64,000 bases of DNA from Heracleum sosnowskyi (Eukaryota > Streptophyta > Magnoliopsida > Apiales > Apiaceae). This document shows, one piece after another, positions 46,283 to 59,292 of the stretch (positions within the stretch are counted from its first letter, which is position 1; every line of letters starts with the position of its first letter). The notes below the pieces were generated by a model, which saw only the letters and a program-made list of their open reading frames with translations, searched no databases and was not told where the DNA came from. The stretch lies in NCBI GenBank assembly GCA_030848705.1, contig CM061236.1, forward strand, positions 61,151,481 to 61,215,480, in the 5' to 3' direction. Made by a program: the position numbers and the translations under genes.

Positions 46283-49200
46283 ATGGCATCCAAACAGACT
46301 CTCTCTCAAACAAACTTTTCTGGCATCTTTTCCCCAAATGATGCTGGTGAAGGTTTCAAAGGACTCGTGTTTTTCTTGAACAAGTCCTATCTCGGTTATG
46401 CCATCACCTCTACCCCCATTCTCGACTTAGACAGAATTGAGGCGTTTTGGCAAACTGCTGTTGCTCAAACTGAGGGTGAGAACCCGGTCATTCAATTCAC
46501 AATCTCTGGGCAACAATACACTCTTACAGCTGAGGTCATCAACACTGCTCTTGGAATTACACTTGAAGCAGGACACCAATTTGCTGAACTTGCCAATGAT
46601 GACACTCTAAAGAAGCTCTTCTTGAAGATTGGGTATGCAGGCCCTATTCTCGAAGAGGGGACTACCAAGTGGTATCCAACTGGTGAAATGGATAGGAAGC
46701 ATCTGAGAAAGGAGTGGAGCATGATATTTGATGTAATGGTCTAGGTGTTCTCTACCAAGTCCACAGGCTGGAATGGAATACCCTCCTACATCAAGAAACT
46801 GACACATTCTCTTGTCCATGGATACAAGGTGAATGTTGGCGCTCTCCTCATGGCACACCTCCAAGCTGCCATAGGTAAGAAGGTATCAACCTACCCTCGC
46901 ATTCTTATGATGTGCATTAATTCATTTTGTGATTTTAATGATGCTGCTCCTCGTTTAGAGGCTTGCTCAGTTTTGAAAAAGAACACACACACACACACTG
47001 TTATCTTCACAGAATCTCACTGCACATATTCCACTTTGTTTCACTCAGCACATGGTTGATCAAGTGTCCAACCCTGATTTATCATTACCATCTGGTTATG
47101 ACTCTTTCACTCTTGAGAATGAAACTGAATTAGACCCAAATTCAGTTAACCCACATTCAACACCATACACTCAGCCTAGGCCCTCTAGACTTACCAAAGC
47201 CCAAAGAGAAGCAGTGCAAGAATCCAAAAAAAGGCCCTTAGAAGCTGATGTTGGTGGTAGCTCTGTTAGTCAAGAGGGAGACACTGCACCTAGTGCAGCA
47301 AATAAGGAAGGTAGTCAAACAGAACCCCCAGTGGTTCCCCCTGAGCCTAAGAAGAAGAGAGCTAGGAGGACTAAAACCACTGTTAACCAAGCTGCAGTTT
47401 CTCAACAAACTGTGGTTACTGAAAGGGACTCAAACACCTCCCTAGATGTGCCTTCTCAACAAGGTGCATCTATTGAAATTGGCCTGTCTCCCAAGGCACC
47501 CTGTACAGAGACTACACAAACTCATGGTTCACAACCTGAGAAACCCCCACTTGAAGAAACACACAGTGAGTTAGGGCACAATGAGGATTTCTCTACTCCT
47601 ATTGATGGTTCACATGTTTCATCTGTGAATCAGCCCCCACTCTCTGCTACATTTTCACCTTCTTCCTTCCCTACACATTCTTTTGTTTCTTCTCCACAAC
47701 CTAGAGAAGGGGACAGTCCCAACCCTTCAGGTTTTGATCATCCATCTCCAATCATGGATGAGCCCCCCTCTAGTGGTCCACAAGAACCCATTTCTCAAAG
47801 TGAGATGGACACCACTCCTCCAAACACTGAGCTAGTGCAAAGTGGAATTCTGTCAGAAAATGAAACAGCCAACACTTTGTCTAAACTCCAAGGAGCATCT
47901 TACCTTCAGGAAGATGCTGTCACAGACTCTGTTGCTGTCAAAGACACTGGCAATGTTGTTGTCCTGGACACAGCTGCTGTTATGGGTGGAGAGAAAGATA
48001 CTGTCACTACAGAACCTACTGTCACTCCACCTCCCAAAGTTGCTGTCATGCCAGAACCTGCTGTCCAGACTCCAACTGACAGTAACATTCCTGCCAAAGA
48101 TACTGTCTAGTCCTCTCAGCCTGATTTTGAAGCTCTACTCCTTGAGGATGCCTCTGATGATGATCTACCTCTAGCCAAACTGTTGAAGGTACATTCTAAA
48201 TCTACTCCTTCCATGCATGTTAGTACTGCTCATACTCATGTATCTAGGTTGAGTGAGGGTGTGCAAAAGAAAAGAGAGACAAAAGAAAAGAGAGGTGAGC
48301 ATAAAAATGAGAGGCAGCCAAATGAGCTGGCAAAAGGAGAGGGACTTGAGCATGTCTAGAGAGATATTGAGGGAGCCCACACTATACAGGCATTAGGCCT
48401 TGAGAGTCAATCTGTGAGGGGTGATGAGATCACTCAAAAACACCCTGAGAGTGTGAGAACCCCCATAGCCTCCAAGCCCCTTTCTTTTCCTTCCCCTCCA
48501 AGAAGGTTAAGGTCTGGTGGCCCCTCTGCTACTTTTGGTAACAGGATTGCAGCTCTGGAAGGACAGTGTGCTACTTTGAACTCCAAGATGGACTCTCTCT
48601 CTCAACTGATGGTTGATGGTTTTGCTGCTACTCAGCTCTCTATCCAGTTCCTTACTGACCTAGTAGCTGCCAACTCAACTAAGGGGGAGAAGGTAGCAAG
48701 ATCAGAATCAATATCCATTCAGGAATCAGGTGGAACTCAGGGGGAGCCAGTAGCTGTGAAGACCAAAGGGGGAGCTAAGGGGAAAGCATTATCTAAGGGG
48801 GAGCAAGTCAATCCAAGCAGTGGACAACCAAAGGATAAAGCTGAAGAGCTTGTTGAAGTTGAATTGGATGGAGAAAGAGTACTGATGTCTAAAGCAACTC
48901 AAGATGCAATGCAAAGAAGACCTGCATCTAGACATCCAATTCTACCTCCTGTGATAATCAGAGAGCCAACTCCAGCATCTCAAGAATCTGCTCTACAAAG
49001 AAGATGGAGAGAAATGGAGGAACAGAATAAGTCTGGGAAAGGTAAAGGGAAACTGCCTGAATCCATCCATAAAGGAAATACTTGGTCCAATGGTACTGAG
49101 TATGATCAAGAAGAAGCCAATACTCTAATGGTGGATTACAGGGAGAGCACATTACACAATCATGACAGTGAATTTAGCAGTTTGGTGGAAGAAGCAATGA

Positions 49201-49767
49201 ATGCTCCAAGCAACCGTCCAACCAACACCACAAAACTGTTAAAGGATCAAATCACCAGTGTCAGTGTAATGGTTAATGATGAGAAAAGATGGGCTGTAAG
49301 TATCTATTTCACTTCTAGCATATCTTATTTCATCACAATGCAGTTATTGCAGAGTCTGCCAGTAAAGGTGTTGTGTGCTTTGAAGGGAAAGATCAGGGCA
49401 ACTCAAACACCATTCAATGAAATATTGGATATGCAAATCCAGAACCTGCTCACACAAAAGCTACCTGAAGTCTACACAAATCCACCAAGTGTTTTCTACA
49501 GATCTATAACTAAGGATGGCACAAGAAGAAACAGCTTCATGAATTTGGTTGGCACATCCAGAATGGAAACCAAGTCAATTCTGAAAGTGTTAGATGGAAT
49601 ACTCAGTTCAAATGCCAATCCATGAAGAGTTTATGCTGTTCAAGAGATCTACAAAATGCTGGTGTTGAGAGACAAGGCACTGGGAGCTAGAGTGAAGGAA
49701 CTAATCTCTAGAGCCAATGCTAAAAGAAATGATCAAGGTGGAAGCTGTCTCTATGACATACCTCCTC

Positions 49768-49803
<36 letters not shown>

Positions 49804-51350
49804 GGGTTGGAGGTGGTGAAGCTTCTGGAAATGCTGGAAATGCTGGTGGAAGTAATTCTGGGAATACTGGTATTCAATCTCAGAATGAAGGCAATGAAGA
49901 AACTCCTAGTCAAGAAAAGAAAGATGCTGGTGCAACAGATGAAGAGGAGCCAAGAATACTGGAAGCTTTGGAGGCAAGCATTCTTCGATGTGCTATTGAC
50001 TGCATAAATGCAGAAAAAGATGCTGTCACCAAAGGTACTGTCGACAAGGAAACTGTCAAAGAAGATGCTGTCATGGAAGATATTGTCGACAAAGGTACTG
50101 TCAAGAAAGGTTCTGTCAAGGATGAATCCAAAGCTACTGTCAAGCCCATAAGACTGAAAGCCAAAGCAAGAGCATGGTTTTCTAGACAGAAACCTGAAGG
50201 AAAGCACAAGTACTCAGGAAAGGAAAAGACCACTGGATTTGGCAGGAATCTTAAGAAGCCAATTCAATTAATACCTCCCAACAGTCTTAAGATACAACAG
50301 ATGCAATATAGAGAAATCAAGAGTGTTGAGGTAAAGATGGATGCAAATCAAGAGGTCACTGGGTACATTCTGTGGTGGGAAGAATCAAGATCCACCAAGG
50401 TTGATAAGGATTTCAATCTGGTCTCCACATCAACCAGTGGTAGGACATCAACCTTAGATAAAAGAAGAATTGACTTCTTCTACCTGGAAAGAATGGTAGA
50501 GTTGCTGGAGAGCTATGAAAATGTTTCAGAGTCTGTTATGGAACATATTCTGAAATATCAAGCCGATAGGGATGCTGAATTCTATCAGAAATTTGGCTAC
50601 AACTTTGCAGATTATGATGATGCTGATATTTCAACTGATTTACCAGCTTCTCCTATACCATATCACTGGTACTATGAGTTTGATGATTCACCCACAGAAG
50701 AAAGGAAAACCCAACCCACAGAGGAAGGGCAACCCAAGCCAAGCAAAAGACCTGACTCGTCTCAATATGCTCAATATCAGTCAGAACTTGATAAGAAGGA
50801 AGCTGAACTCCTGGAAAGATGCAAGACTACCAACAAGGCAGAAAGTGAAGCTCCAAATTATCAAACATGTATGCTGGAAAATCCCTTAAGAATCAAGCAT
50901 CTAAAAGAAGAAATCTATGTTTGCAGCTTGCACAAGCTAAAAACAACTATTCTGAAGGATTTACAGTATATGGTTGCTGGATCAATTCATCCCCTGGAGC
51001 AGATCTGTTCTGACAAGATAGAGGAATTATTGGAAAGGAGAAAAGGAGAAGATTCGAAGCTGGACAAGCAAAGGAGGAGGTCTCTCAATGCTTATCGAGG
51101 AAGTAGATTCAAGCTCATTCATGAAGAACTTCACTTCAGAAGCTATCCATTTGATCAAGAGCAATGGTTGAATCTCAGGGATGCTAGTTCTCTTATTTCT
51201 CCTACTATCAAGAAGATCATTGAAGAAATAGAAGATGCTGCAGTCACACCTGCTGAAATCTCTCTTGTAGAAGGTCTAAGAATCAGCTTGGTAGAAGCTC
51301 TCAGAAGAGAGGAAGTAACAAGACAGAAGAGGAAATCTCAAGCGAAGTAA
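46283..51350 (+). pseudogene. Element B very long post-pol ORF (env-like position), broken
   Basis: About 1,690 codons in essentially one frame, broken by TAG 46742-46744, a frameshift at an (AC)n run near 46985-47000, TAG 48108-48110, TAG 48357-48359 and TGA 49623-49625. The N-terminal 200 residues (IEAFWQTAVAQTEGENPVIQ, VINTALGITLEAG) resemble the plant-transposon ORF domain found in other retroelements. A Pro/Ser/Thr-rich disordered middle follows. Then come a stretch of eleven Asp from a GAT repeat (about 49769-49803), ACTGTC-encoded DTV/GTV repeats (47917-48110, 50019-50145) and a helical C-terminus. No signal peptide or membrane anchor is obvious, so envelope function is doubtful. Length far exceeds typical Sirevirus env-like ORFs. 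Confidence 0.85.
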
Positions 51351-51442
51351 AAATTCTAAATCCATTCTGATCTTGTTAGTTAAGTTGTCAGCATATATTG
51401 TAAATTTGTTGTTATTGTCCATAAAAACAAATTGGAGGAGAT

Positions 51443-52492
51443 TATTGGGATTTATGGGTGATAGCATAGGAACAACTTAACTTTGTATATACTTAATTTT
51501 TAATTAAGTAGAACATACTTTCACAGCCAAAGTATGTTCTTGTAATCAGTATGCAATGTTATTTTAATTGTGTAATTTGGAAGAAGTTCACTTTCTGTGT
51601 TCAAGCCTCAAAGAATGCATATTAGATGACAGCATGAATAAAGGTTATTGTCATAAGCATTGACAGTAAGATTACAAGAAGACAGAATGTTGCAAGTCAA
51701 GACAGCATATTCACTCTGACAGCAACATTGGCGGAAGACTACGCGACAACAACTTTAGCCCTTGACAGCAAGTTTGGAAACCTCGACAGCACACTATGCG
51801 GGGAACTCCTACTGTCACCAAAAGCACATTCCTGTGACAACAAGCTTTGCGGCAAAAGTAACTGTCTCGAGAAAGATCCTTGTTCTAGGTATCTTTCTCA
51901 GTCAAACCCCGTGACAGTTTCAATGTTCAAGAAACAAGCGTGTTGCAGTATCCCTAAGCTGCACCAAGTCTGCAAGACTGCGACAGAAGCTTCAAGCACT
52001 GCAAACAAAAGTGAATCAATTCAAGAGCAAGGTCAAGTCTCTATTTGCTGGTTTTAGCTAGAAATAGAATGAATCTAGGTTGCTTTCTTTGTAATGTATA
52101 TCTGACATTGTTAGCAATTTAGGAAAGTCACATGGGTAGACACTTTGTAAGAAGCTGCCACTTGATAATGATAGCAGCTTCACAGACCCGTGATGATAGT
52201 GATAGGATTAGTTTTATACTTAGACTATCAATTCATTCTAGACATGTAACGAAGACAAGCAAGTGTCTTGGAGAAAAACGAAGCTCAAGAATTCTCTCTT
52301 GAGGTTGTAGCAACACTTTACAAAATAAATAAAACATTTATTTTGTGAATCCTGTCTTCTCTACTATACTGTTTGTGAATGCATACGTATTATTGATAAC
52401 TTTAAATCTTAGTTTTAGTTGTTGAAACTGAGATTGAATTTTATCAGTATTGCATTCACCCCCCCCCCTTCTGCAATACACAAGGACCAACA
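51443..52492 (+). repeat. 3' LTR of element B
   Basis: 1,050 bp. Begins TATTGGG (second base changed from the usual TG) after the polypurine tract GGAGGAGAT and ends CCAACA. Compared with the 5' LTR, several differences fall inside ACTGTC/GACAGT motifs (for example near 51520, 51648 and 51838). Confidence 0.95.
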
Positions 52493-54510
52493 ACAGTCTT
52501 TAAAGAAGCATTGGCTTGACTAGAGGAGATCCCTTGGTCAAAGGAAGGTCGCAGTGGAACCTTAAATAGTGGATTTCCTTCTTTGTCACGAACTGTCATC
52601 TCCTTTAGGGTAGATTGAACTTGTAACTCTCTTTCTGTTGGTAACAGCAAATCATCAATATTTGGAAGGGTTAGGGTGTCACTCCTCACGTTTGGCTCTG
52701 GGTGTACACTCAACGTTTCTGTTACTGTTTCACTCATTTTACCTTTCCCACTCAGGCCAGGTGTAAGTGTTTTTGTTTCACTCAATCCTTTTTTGCTCTT
52801 TGTACCTGCAGAAGAAAACACTGTAGTCGTCCTTAAGGAGGTCACCGGTGGTGCAATGGGGCTTCGCAAGTCCCCGTCCTTGGATAAACCAAGTTGTTGA
52901 TCATCCGTAGATGATATATCCTTTGAAGGATCTAGAGTTTGAATCTCTAGGGGGTTAGAAACAGGCTCTATTATCAGCAGAGATCCCGAATCTTCCCCAA
53001 TAGCCTGTGAAGACTTTACCTCAGTTGACTCCTCAATAGTAATTGATTCATTGTCACCGAGTTGCCGATCTGCACCTACGTCAGACCCTTTACCCGCAGG
53101 ATCCAGATATGTTCCATCTGAGGAGGTAGACAATGACCCTTTAGATTGTGCATTTAGGTCAAAGCCTTCTCTCGACGTCTATGAAGACCCTTGGTTCTTA
53201 GAACCTTCAACCAGTGAACCTGACCGTAATATGGCCGGAACACCAGTTGCTTCCGTCAATTCTTCCTTACTTGATTGAGCTATTGGTTCAGATATAGCTT
53301 TCGTTAGCGTAGCCCAATCAGCATCAGAAAAATCAATAAAGGGCGCTTTGGAAGTTTGAAATAAAGTATCAACAGTTGCCTCGGTTTCTGTTCTTCTCCT
53401 TTTAGAGGTAGGCAAAGCTGCTGTTGAAGGGTGTATCTCCTTATGTGGTGCTGCTAAGGCACTATCTCCCTCTACACTCACGGATGTCTGAATATTGGGT
53501 ATAGGAGGGGAAGGAGGTTTGTTTATTGTTTCATTTGGCTCTTCCAAAGGCTCTTCGACCGTGGTTAGAGGTTGTGGGTTTGCAACCTCCTGGTCAGGAA
53601 TGGCCACTGAGGGCTCTGGATCAACATCCATTGGTTGTGGCTCAGGAGCCAGTTCAGGTTCAGGAATGTTACCTTCATTTACCTGTTCCCCTGGGGATAG
53701 AAGTGGTAGGGGCACCGTTCTTAGATAGTCTGTGAGAACAGTGGGTACCCCTGGAAGATAGTTGTTCTTCCTAATGAGAGCGGTTATTGCATTGCTCTTC
53801 ATCTTCATGCACTCTATGGTCTCCTCTTCGGCGAATGTCTCACGCTCATCATCTGTTAAGATATCATTGAGAATTAGCTGTAGGAACCTAGGATAGAAAC
53901 AAAGCACATCATCAGTTATGCCTGTTCTTTCATCCAGTGGTCCCATGCACAAAATGACTTGATCGATCAATAGCCTTCCAATGTTAATATGCCTATTGTT
54001 CGCAATGGCAAACCCTATCTTTTGAAGGAATAAGGGAATACCATGCAGATTTGTTAGCTTGGAAGTAAAAACATGGATTAGGGTATGAACGAAAAAGTTT
54101 CATGCCTTTGAAAAGTAATGCTTAAGGAACTCTCCCACAAAAAAGTTAGGTTGTTGACTTCTTATGAGAGTGAAGAAAGCATGTATCTCCTCAGTCGTGG
54201 GATCCGGAACAAGGTTTTCTGTAGGAAAATGTAGGATTCTATTGAAATCATGTTCCGTCACCCTTATTGTTCTGCCCCCTGGCACAACAAAACTGAAGGA
54301 CCTTACGTTATTCTCAGTTGTATCCATGGCGGTTGTGTACAAAGCAGTCAATTGATCAATACAAAGGACCACGGGAGTACTCAAAGAATATGCAACTAAT
54401 GAACGTGTGTTCAAAAACTCTGCCCATGCACGAAACTGTAAGTTCGTAATGGCTTGCAGGTTTTGAAACGAGACATGATTAGTTTTGGTAACAATAAATT
54501 CTCCAGCCAT
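52493..54510 (-). pseudogene. Element A post-pol ORF, N-terminal part
   Basis: From the ATG at 54510 (MAGEFIVTKTNHVSFQNL) the frame runs to TGA 54100-54102, reopens to TAG 53179-53181, and reopens again to the junction with element B at about 52497. It has a folded N-terminal part (RTIRVTEHDFNRILHFPTEN) followed by Pro/Glu/Ser-rich disordered sequence (PEPELAPEPQPMDVDPEPS). The layout matches B's long ORF: folded start, disordered middle, helical end. The continuation is at 28648-30435. Together they would be about 1,270 codons. Confidence 0.85.
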
Positions 54511-55982
54511 TGTTTTTCAAATTTCCAGAAAATTTAATTCTTTAAACCAAAACTAAATTACCAAATAAATTTAATTAATTATCACGAATTAATCAAACTT
54601 GACACAATATACCCCTTTTCTTTAATAAAACAACCTAACCAGAAACAACTTCCTAAAGTTAGAACTCTTAAAATAAATTGATAATTGTTACGTGATAGTA
54701 ACCCTTAAGAACCCTATTGAGAAATCAATAGAGTACTCCTTTGATTCGAATTATCAAGGTATCTAAAGTAACTCTCTCTCTCGATGGTTTTCAATTGAAA
54801 CCAATTAAAAAACCCAACAAAACTCAAGTATACAGGGATTTCTCAGTTAAAAAGAAGTGACTGCAGTAAGAATGAATTCTTGAAGGTCTAAAAATCAGTA
54901 AACAGATCCAGAAACTATCGAGTATAGTCTTGTTCTTGGTTATGTATCTCTTTTGTAAGTATAAATGCGGCTATAGCTTTTCCTTAGTGTATAAAACAAT
55001 GAAAGAAAAAGAAAGCTAAGGCAGAATTATATACTCTTTAAAACTGACAGGGGTAGAATGGTCTTTCTATGTTCGATGGTTTTTAAAAGTGCCTTCGATG
55101 GTTTTCTGCAAGGGGCAAAACTGTCAACTCACCTTCGATAGTTTTCAGAAAACTATCGAAGTTTTTTGAAAATCAGAATTTAGAACGTTTATCAGAAAAC
55201 TATCGAAGTGTTTTTCTTTGAAAATTTGAAAAACTATCGAACTAATTCTTTTGGAAAACCTATCGAGAACTTTAATATTAATTAATTAATTTCACTTCGA
55301 TACTTTTTCCCTTGTATTTCAAAATTTATCGAGAATTTAAATATTGAATTAGGTAAATTCTTTCGATATATTTTAAAATTTATTCTCAAAAACTATCGAG
55401 AATTGTTTTCGATAGTTTTTCTTTTCCTTTTCAAAAACTATCGAAAATTAATTTCGATAGAATTATCTATGTACTTGAAAAACTATCGAATTTCCTAAAT
55501 TCGATGGTTTTTGCTTCTTTCCAATTTCTAAAACTTGTTCATGTTCTAAAAATCAGACTTTTATTTTCTGTCAAGTTTTATTTTGAATAAATCTTTTAAA
55601 ATTTACCAAAATCAATTGTTAACAGAAAATTCACAATTTTCTTAGAATAAAATCAACTAAATATCATTAAATGATATTAATCAATTAAAATCCAATAAAT
55701 TATGCTGCATTAATCTACAATGTTAAAAACAAAGTAAATTAATTCAAATTAAATAAATGCTTGAATATTTAGAACAAATATTAGCACTTAAATAATTTTT
55801 AGAATTAATAACCAATTAAATGCCAGAAGATATATCATCCATAATTATGACATAAAATTAGTACAAAAATCCTAACTACGAGAATTGCTCCAGAAAATAA
55901 ATTCACGAGTCCTAAGGATATTGCAATTCTTAAACTCATGTATTCACTAGGACTATCTGCAGTTACTGACTTCTAATCAAAA
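54511..55982. repeat. AACTATCGA motif array in element A spacer
   Basis: Between pol and the post-pol ORF. From 54911 to 55510 about 18 copies of AACTATCGA, TCGATAGTT or one-base variants (TCGATGGTT, TTTATCGAG) occur in both orientations. Several are head-to-head pairs, as at 55133-55160, 55387-55420 and 55432-55465. The remainder is AT-rich with no gene. The motif recurs in A's LTR at 27665-27905 and was not noticed in elements B, C or D. Confidence 0.88.
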
Positions 55983-58900
55983 TCAATTAGAAAGATTTAA
56001 CATCCCAAGTTCACCAACCAGCTTATTGAAAGTGGATTCATCAAGCGGTTTAGTAAAGATGTCTGCAATTTGATCCTCTATGGGTACAAAATGTAACTCC
56101 ACAGTTCCATTCATGACATGCTCTCGGATAAAATGATACCTGATGTCGATGTGCTTCGTCCTCGAGTGTTGCACTGGGTTGTTTGAGATTGCTATGGCAC
56201 TGGTGTTGTCGCAAAATATTGGAATCTTTTTCAACAAAAGCCCATAGTCACGGAGTTGGTTTCTCATCCATAAGATCTGAGGACAGCAGCTACCAGCAGC
56301 AATGTATTCAGCCTCAGCTGTTGATGTGGAAACTGAATGCTGCTTCTTGCTATACCAGGAAACTAACCTTCTTCCAAGAAACTGACAGCTTCCTGAAGTA
56401 CTCTTCCGATCAATCTTACAACCTGCAAAATCAGAGTCTATGTATCCAATAAGATCAAATCCTGTATCTTTAGGGTACCAAATTCCAAGATTTGGGGTCC
56501 CCTTAAGATATCTAAATATTCGCTTAACAGCTATTAGATGAGATTCTTTAGGATCAGACTGAAACCTAGCACACAAGCATGTTGCAAACATTATATCTGG
56601 TCTACTTGCAGTGAGATAAAGTAATGAGCCTATCATACCTCTGTAGCCTGTGATGTCAACCTTCTTACCAGTTTCATCCTTATCAAGCTTAGTGGCAGTT
56701 GGCATAGGAGTCTTTGCTGTAGATGAGTCTTCCATTTGATACTTCTTCAGAAGATCTTTAATGTACTTGGACTGACAAATGAATATACCATCTTGTTTTT
56801 GGTATACTTGCAGTCCAAGAAAGAATGACAATTCACCCATCATGCTCATTTCATAACGACTTTGCATTAACTTAGCAAATCTCTTGCATAGATCATCATT
56901 AGTAGAACCAAATATTATGTCATCAACATATACTTGCACCAATATCAAATCATTTTTATGCTTTTTGACAAAGAGAGTTTTGTCTATGACACCTCTTTTA
57001 AAATCATTTTCAAGTAAGAATTCAGAGAGAGTGTCATACCATGTCCTTGGAGCTTGTTTGAGTCCGTAGAGAGCTTTGAATAGAAAGTACACAAAGTCTG
57101 CCAGTTTTGAATCCTCAAAACCTGGAGGTTGTTCCACATACACTTCTTCTTCTAACTCCCCGTTCAGAAAAGCACTCTTCACATCCATCTGATATACCTT
57201 GTAATTGGAATGTGCAGCAAATGCCAGAAACATTCTCATGGCATCAAGTCTTGCTACTGGTGCATAGGTTTCATCATAATCAATTCCCTCTTCTTGAGAG
57301 TAACCTTTAGCAACCAGTCTGGCTTGGTTTCTCGTTATAATGCCATCTTCGTCCAACTTATTTCTGAATACCTATCTTGTTCCAATAACAGATTTTCCCT
57401 TAGGTCTGGGTACCAGCTTCCAAACTTTCTGCCTTTCAAACTGATTGAGTTCCTCTTGCATAGCAATCACCCAATCTGGATCATCTAGAGCATCTTCAAC
57501 TTTCTTAGGTTCTGTTTCTGAAAGAAACCCAGAATAGTGACATTCATTTTGTGATGTTCTCCTAGTTCTCACTCATGTGTCCGGATCACCAATGATCAAG
57601 TGAAAGGGATGATCTCTATTCCATACCCTTTGTCTTGGCAGATGCGATCTTGATGATTCTCCTTGTTCTAGATGTTGTGGAGTGTGACTAGTTGATCCTT
57701 CTCCTGCTCCCCCTGAGTTGTTGATGGTTTGATCTGATGATTCTATAGACTGACTAGTGGATCCTGTAGAATTTTGAGGATCTCCACTTTGGTCACCACT
57801 TTGTCCAGAATCATTATCATTATGATTATTATCAATAACTGTAACAACTTCAGGTACTTCTTCATTGTCAGAGAGATCTCCTGATAGATTTTCAAATACC
57901 AAGGATTCAGAGTTCTCTCCAGTTTGCAGGCCTGGTCTTTTGGTGTCGTCAAATGTTACATTAAAGCTTTCCAACACCTTCTTGTCTTCAATCACATATA
58001 CCCTGAAAGCCTTAGATTCCAGAGAATAGCCCAGAAAAATGCCTTCATCTGCTTTGGCATCAAACTTGCCAAGATGTTCTCCATATTTAAGTACAAAGCA
58101 CTTTGCACCAAACACATGAAAGTACTTCAGTGTTGGTTTCTTGTTGGCCATTAACTCATACGGAGTCTTTTCATGATCTTTGTTGATCAGGGTTCGATTC
58201 TGAGTGTAGCAAGATGTGTTCACTGCTTCAGCCCAAACGTAAGTGGGATGTTTTGATTCACTCAACATGGTCCTTGTTGCTTCAACCAAGGTCATGTTCT
58301 TCCTTTCCACTACTCCATTCCGTTGAGGAGTTCTTGGTGCTGAAAACTGTCTTGATATTCCTTTCTCTGAGTAGAAATCATTAAGAACTGCATTCTTGAA
58401 TTCAGTTCCATTGTCTGATCTGATTGTCCGCACAGGTAGCTTAGCTTCCACTTCTATCTTCTTGATGTGATCAATAATTAGTTGTGTTGCTTCATCCTTT
58501 GATTGTATGAACAACACCCACGTGTACTTGGAGTAGTCATCCACCATCACCAATGCATATCTTTTTCTTGAAAGTGACCAAATAAATCCATATGAATCAG
58601 TTGTAATTGTTCAGTAATGCTTGTCATTCCTTTGCTTCCATGTGATGCTTTCTTCGACTTCCCCTTTTCACATGCTTCACATAGTCCCTCCTGATTAAAT
58701 TCCATCAGGGGCAACCCTCTCACTAACTCTCTCTTTACCAAAGAGTTCATAGTTTTGAAGTTCAAGTGTGAGAGCTTCTTGTGCCATAGCCAACTTTGTT
58801 CTGAAGATGCCTTTGCATAGAAACATGTAACTTCTCCTTCACTGGTAGAACTTAAGTCAGCTATAAACAAATTTCATTTTCTCACTCCCAGTAGAGTAAG

Positions 58901-59215
58901 CTTCTCATCCTTCCTGTTGGTGATCAAGCACTTGTCCTTTCTGAAATCTACATTGTATCCTTTATCACATAACTGACTGATACTTAGAAGATTTTGCTTT
59001 AATCCTTCAACAAGAGAGATGTTCTCAATGATGACATTTCCAGCTTTCAATTTACCATATCCCGTAGTGAATCCTTTGCTGTCATCTCCAAAGGTTACAA
59101 TCGGGCCGGTCTTCTTAACCACCTCTATAAGCAGGGACTCTTCACCTGTCATGTGTCTAGAACAGCCACTATCCAGAATCCACACAACCTTTGAGCTTTT
59201 AACCTTACCCTGCAA
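55983..59215 (-). pseudogene. Element A pol with stops and a frameshift
   Basis: Protease (VWILDSGCSRHMTG) from 59215 to TGA 58874-58876. The integrase HHCC part (WHKKLSHL, CEACEKGK) runs to a frameshift near 58560-58590. The integrase core (RSDNGTEFKN, PQRNGVVERKN) runs to TGA 57573-57575. Next comes a segment to TAG 57372-57374, then reverse transcriptase and RNase H intact for 457 codons (QVYVDDIIFGSTN, SDFAGCKIDRKSTSG) ending ELGMLNLSN. The order and close likeness to B's pol make A and B related Sirevirus-type Copia families. It starts near a GCAGGG just after the gag stop, in a different frame from gag. Confidence 0.95.
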
Positions 59216-59226
59216 TCACAGATTGA

Positions 59227-59292
59227 TTAAGCGGACTTTGGTACCCAAAATTGTTTGGGTCCTGAAGGTTTAGATGATTTGACAGGAGTAAC
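59227..59292 (-). pseudogene. Element A gag, last residues
   Basis: The minus-strand frame ends SGPKQFWVPKSA and TAA (59229-59227), matching the WVPKST and WVPYAS gag ends of D and B. The rest of gag is displaced beyond element D, outside the window. Confidence 0.8.

Larger units (their letters stand above)
30436..52492 (+). mobile_element. Element B: Sirevirus-type Copia, 22 kb with nested element C
   Basis: LTRs at 30436-31491 and 51443-52492, tRNA-Met primer site, gag, pol, a small acidic ORF, a very long post-pol ORF and a polypurine tract (GGAGGAGAT). Without element C it is about 14.5 kb, large for Copia. Flanks ATAGT (30431-30435) and ACAGT (52493-52497) are the target duplication with one change. 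The two LTRs differ at about 20 sites by eye. Multiple nonsense codons show it is inactive. Confidence 0.95.

Noticed and set aside
49701..50207. 168-codon minus-strand frame opposite the long ORF
   Set aside because: It is the antisense shadow of the Asp/Lys-rich coding region, including a poly-Ile read from the GAT repeat.
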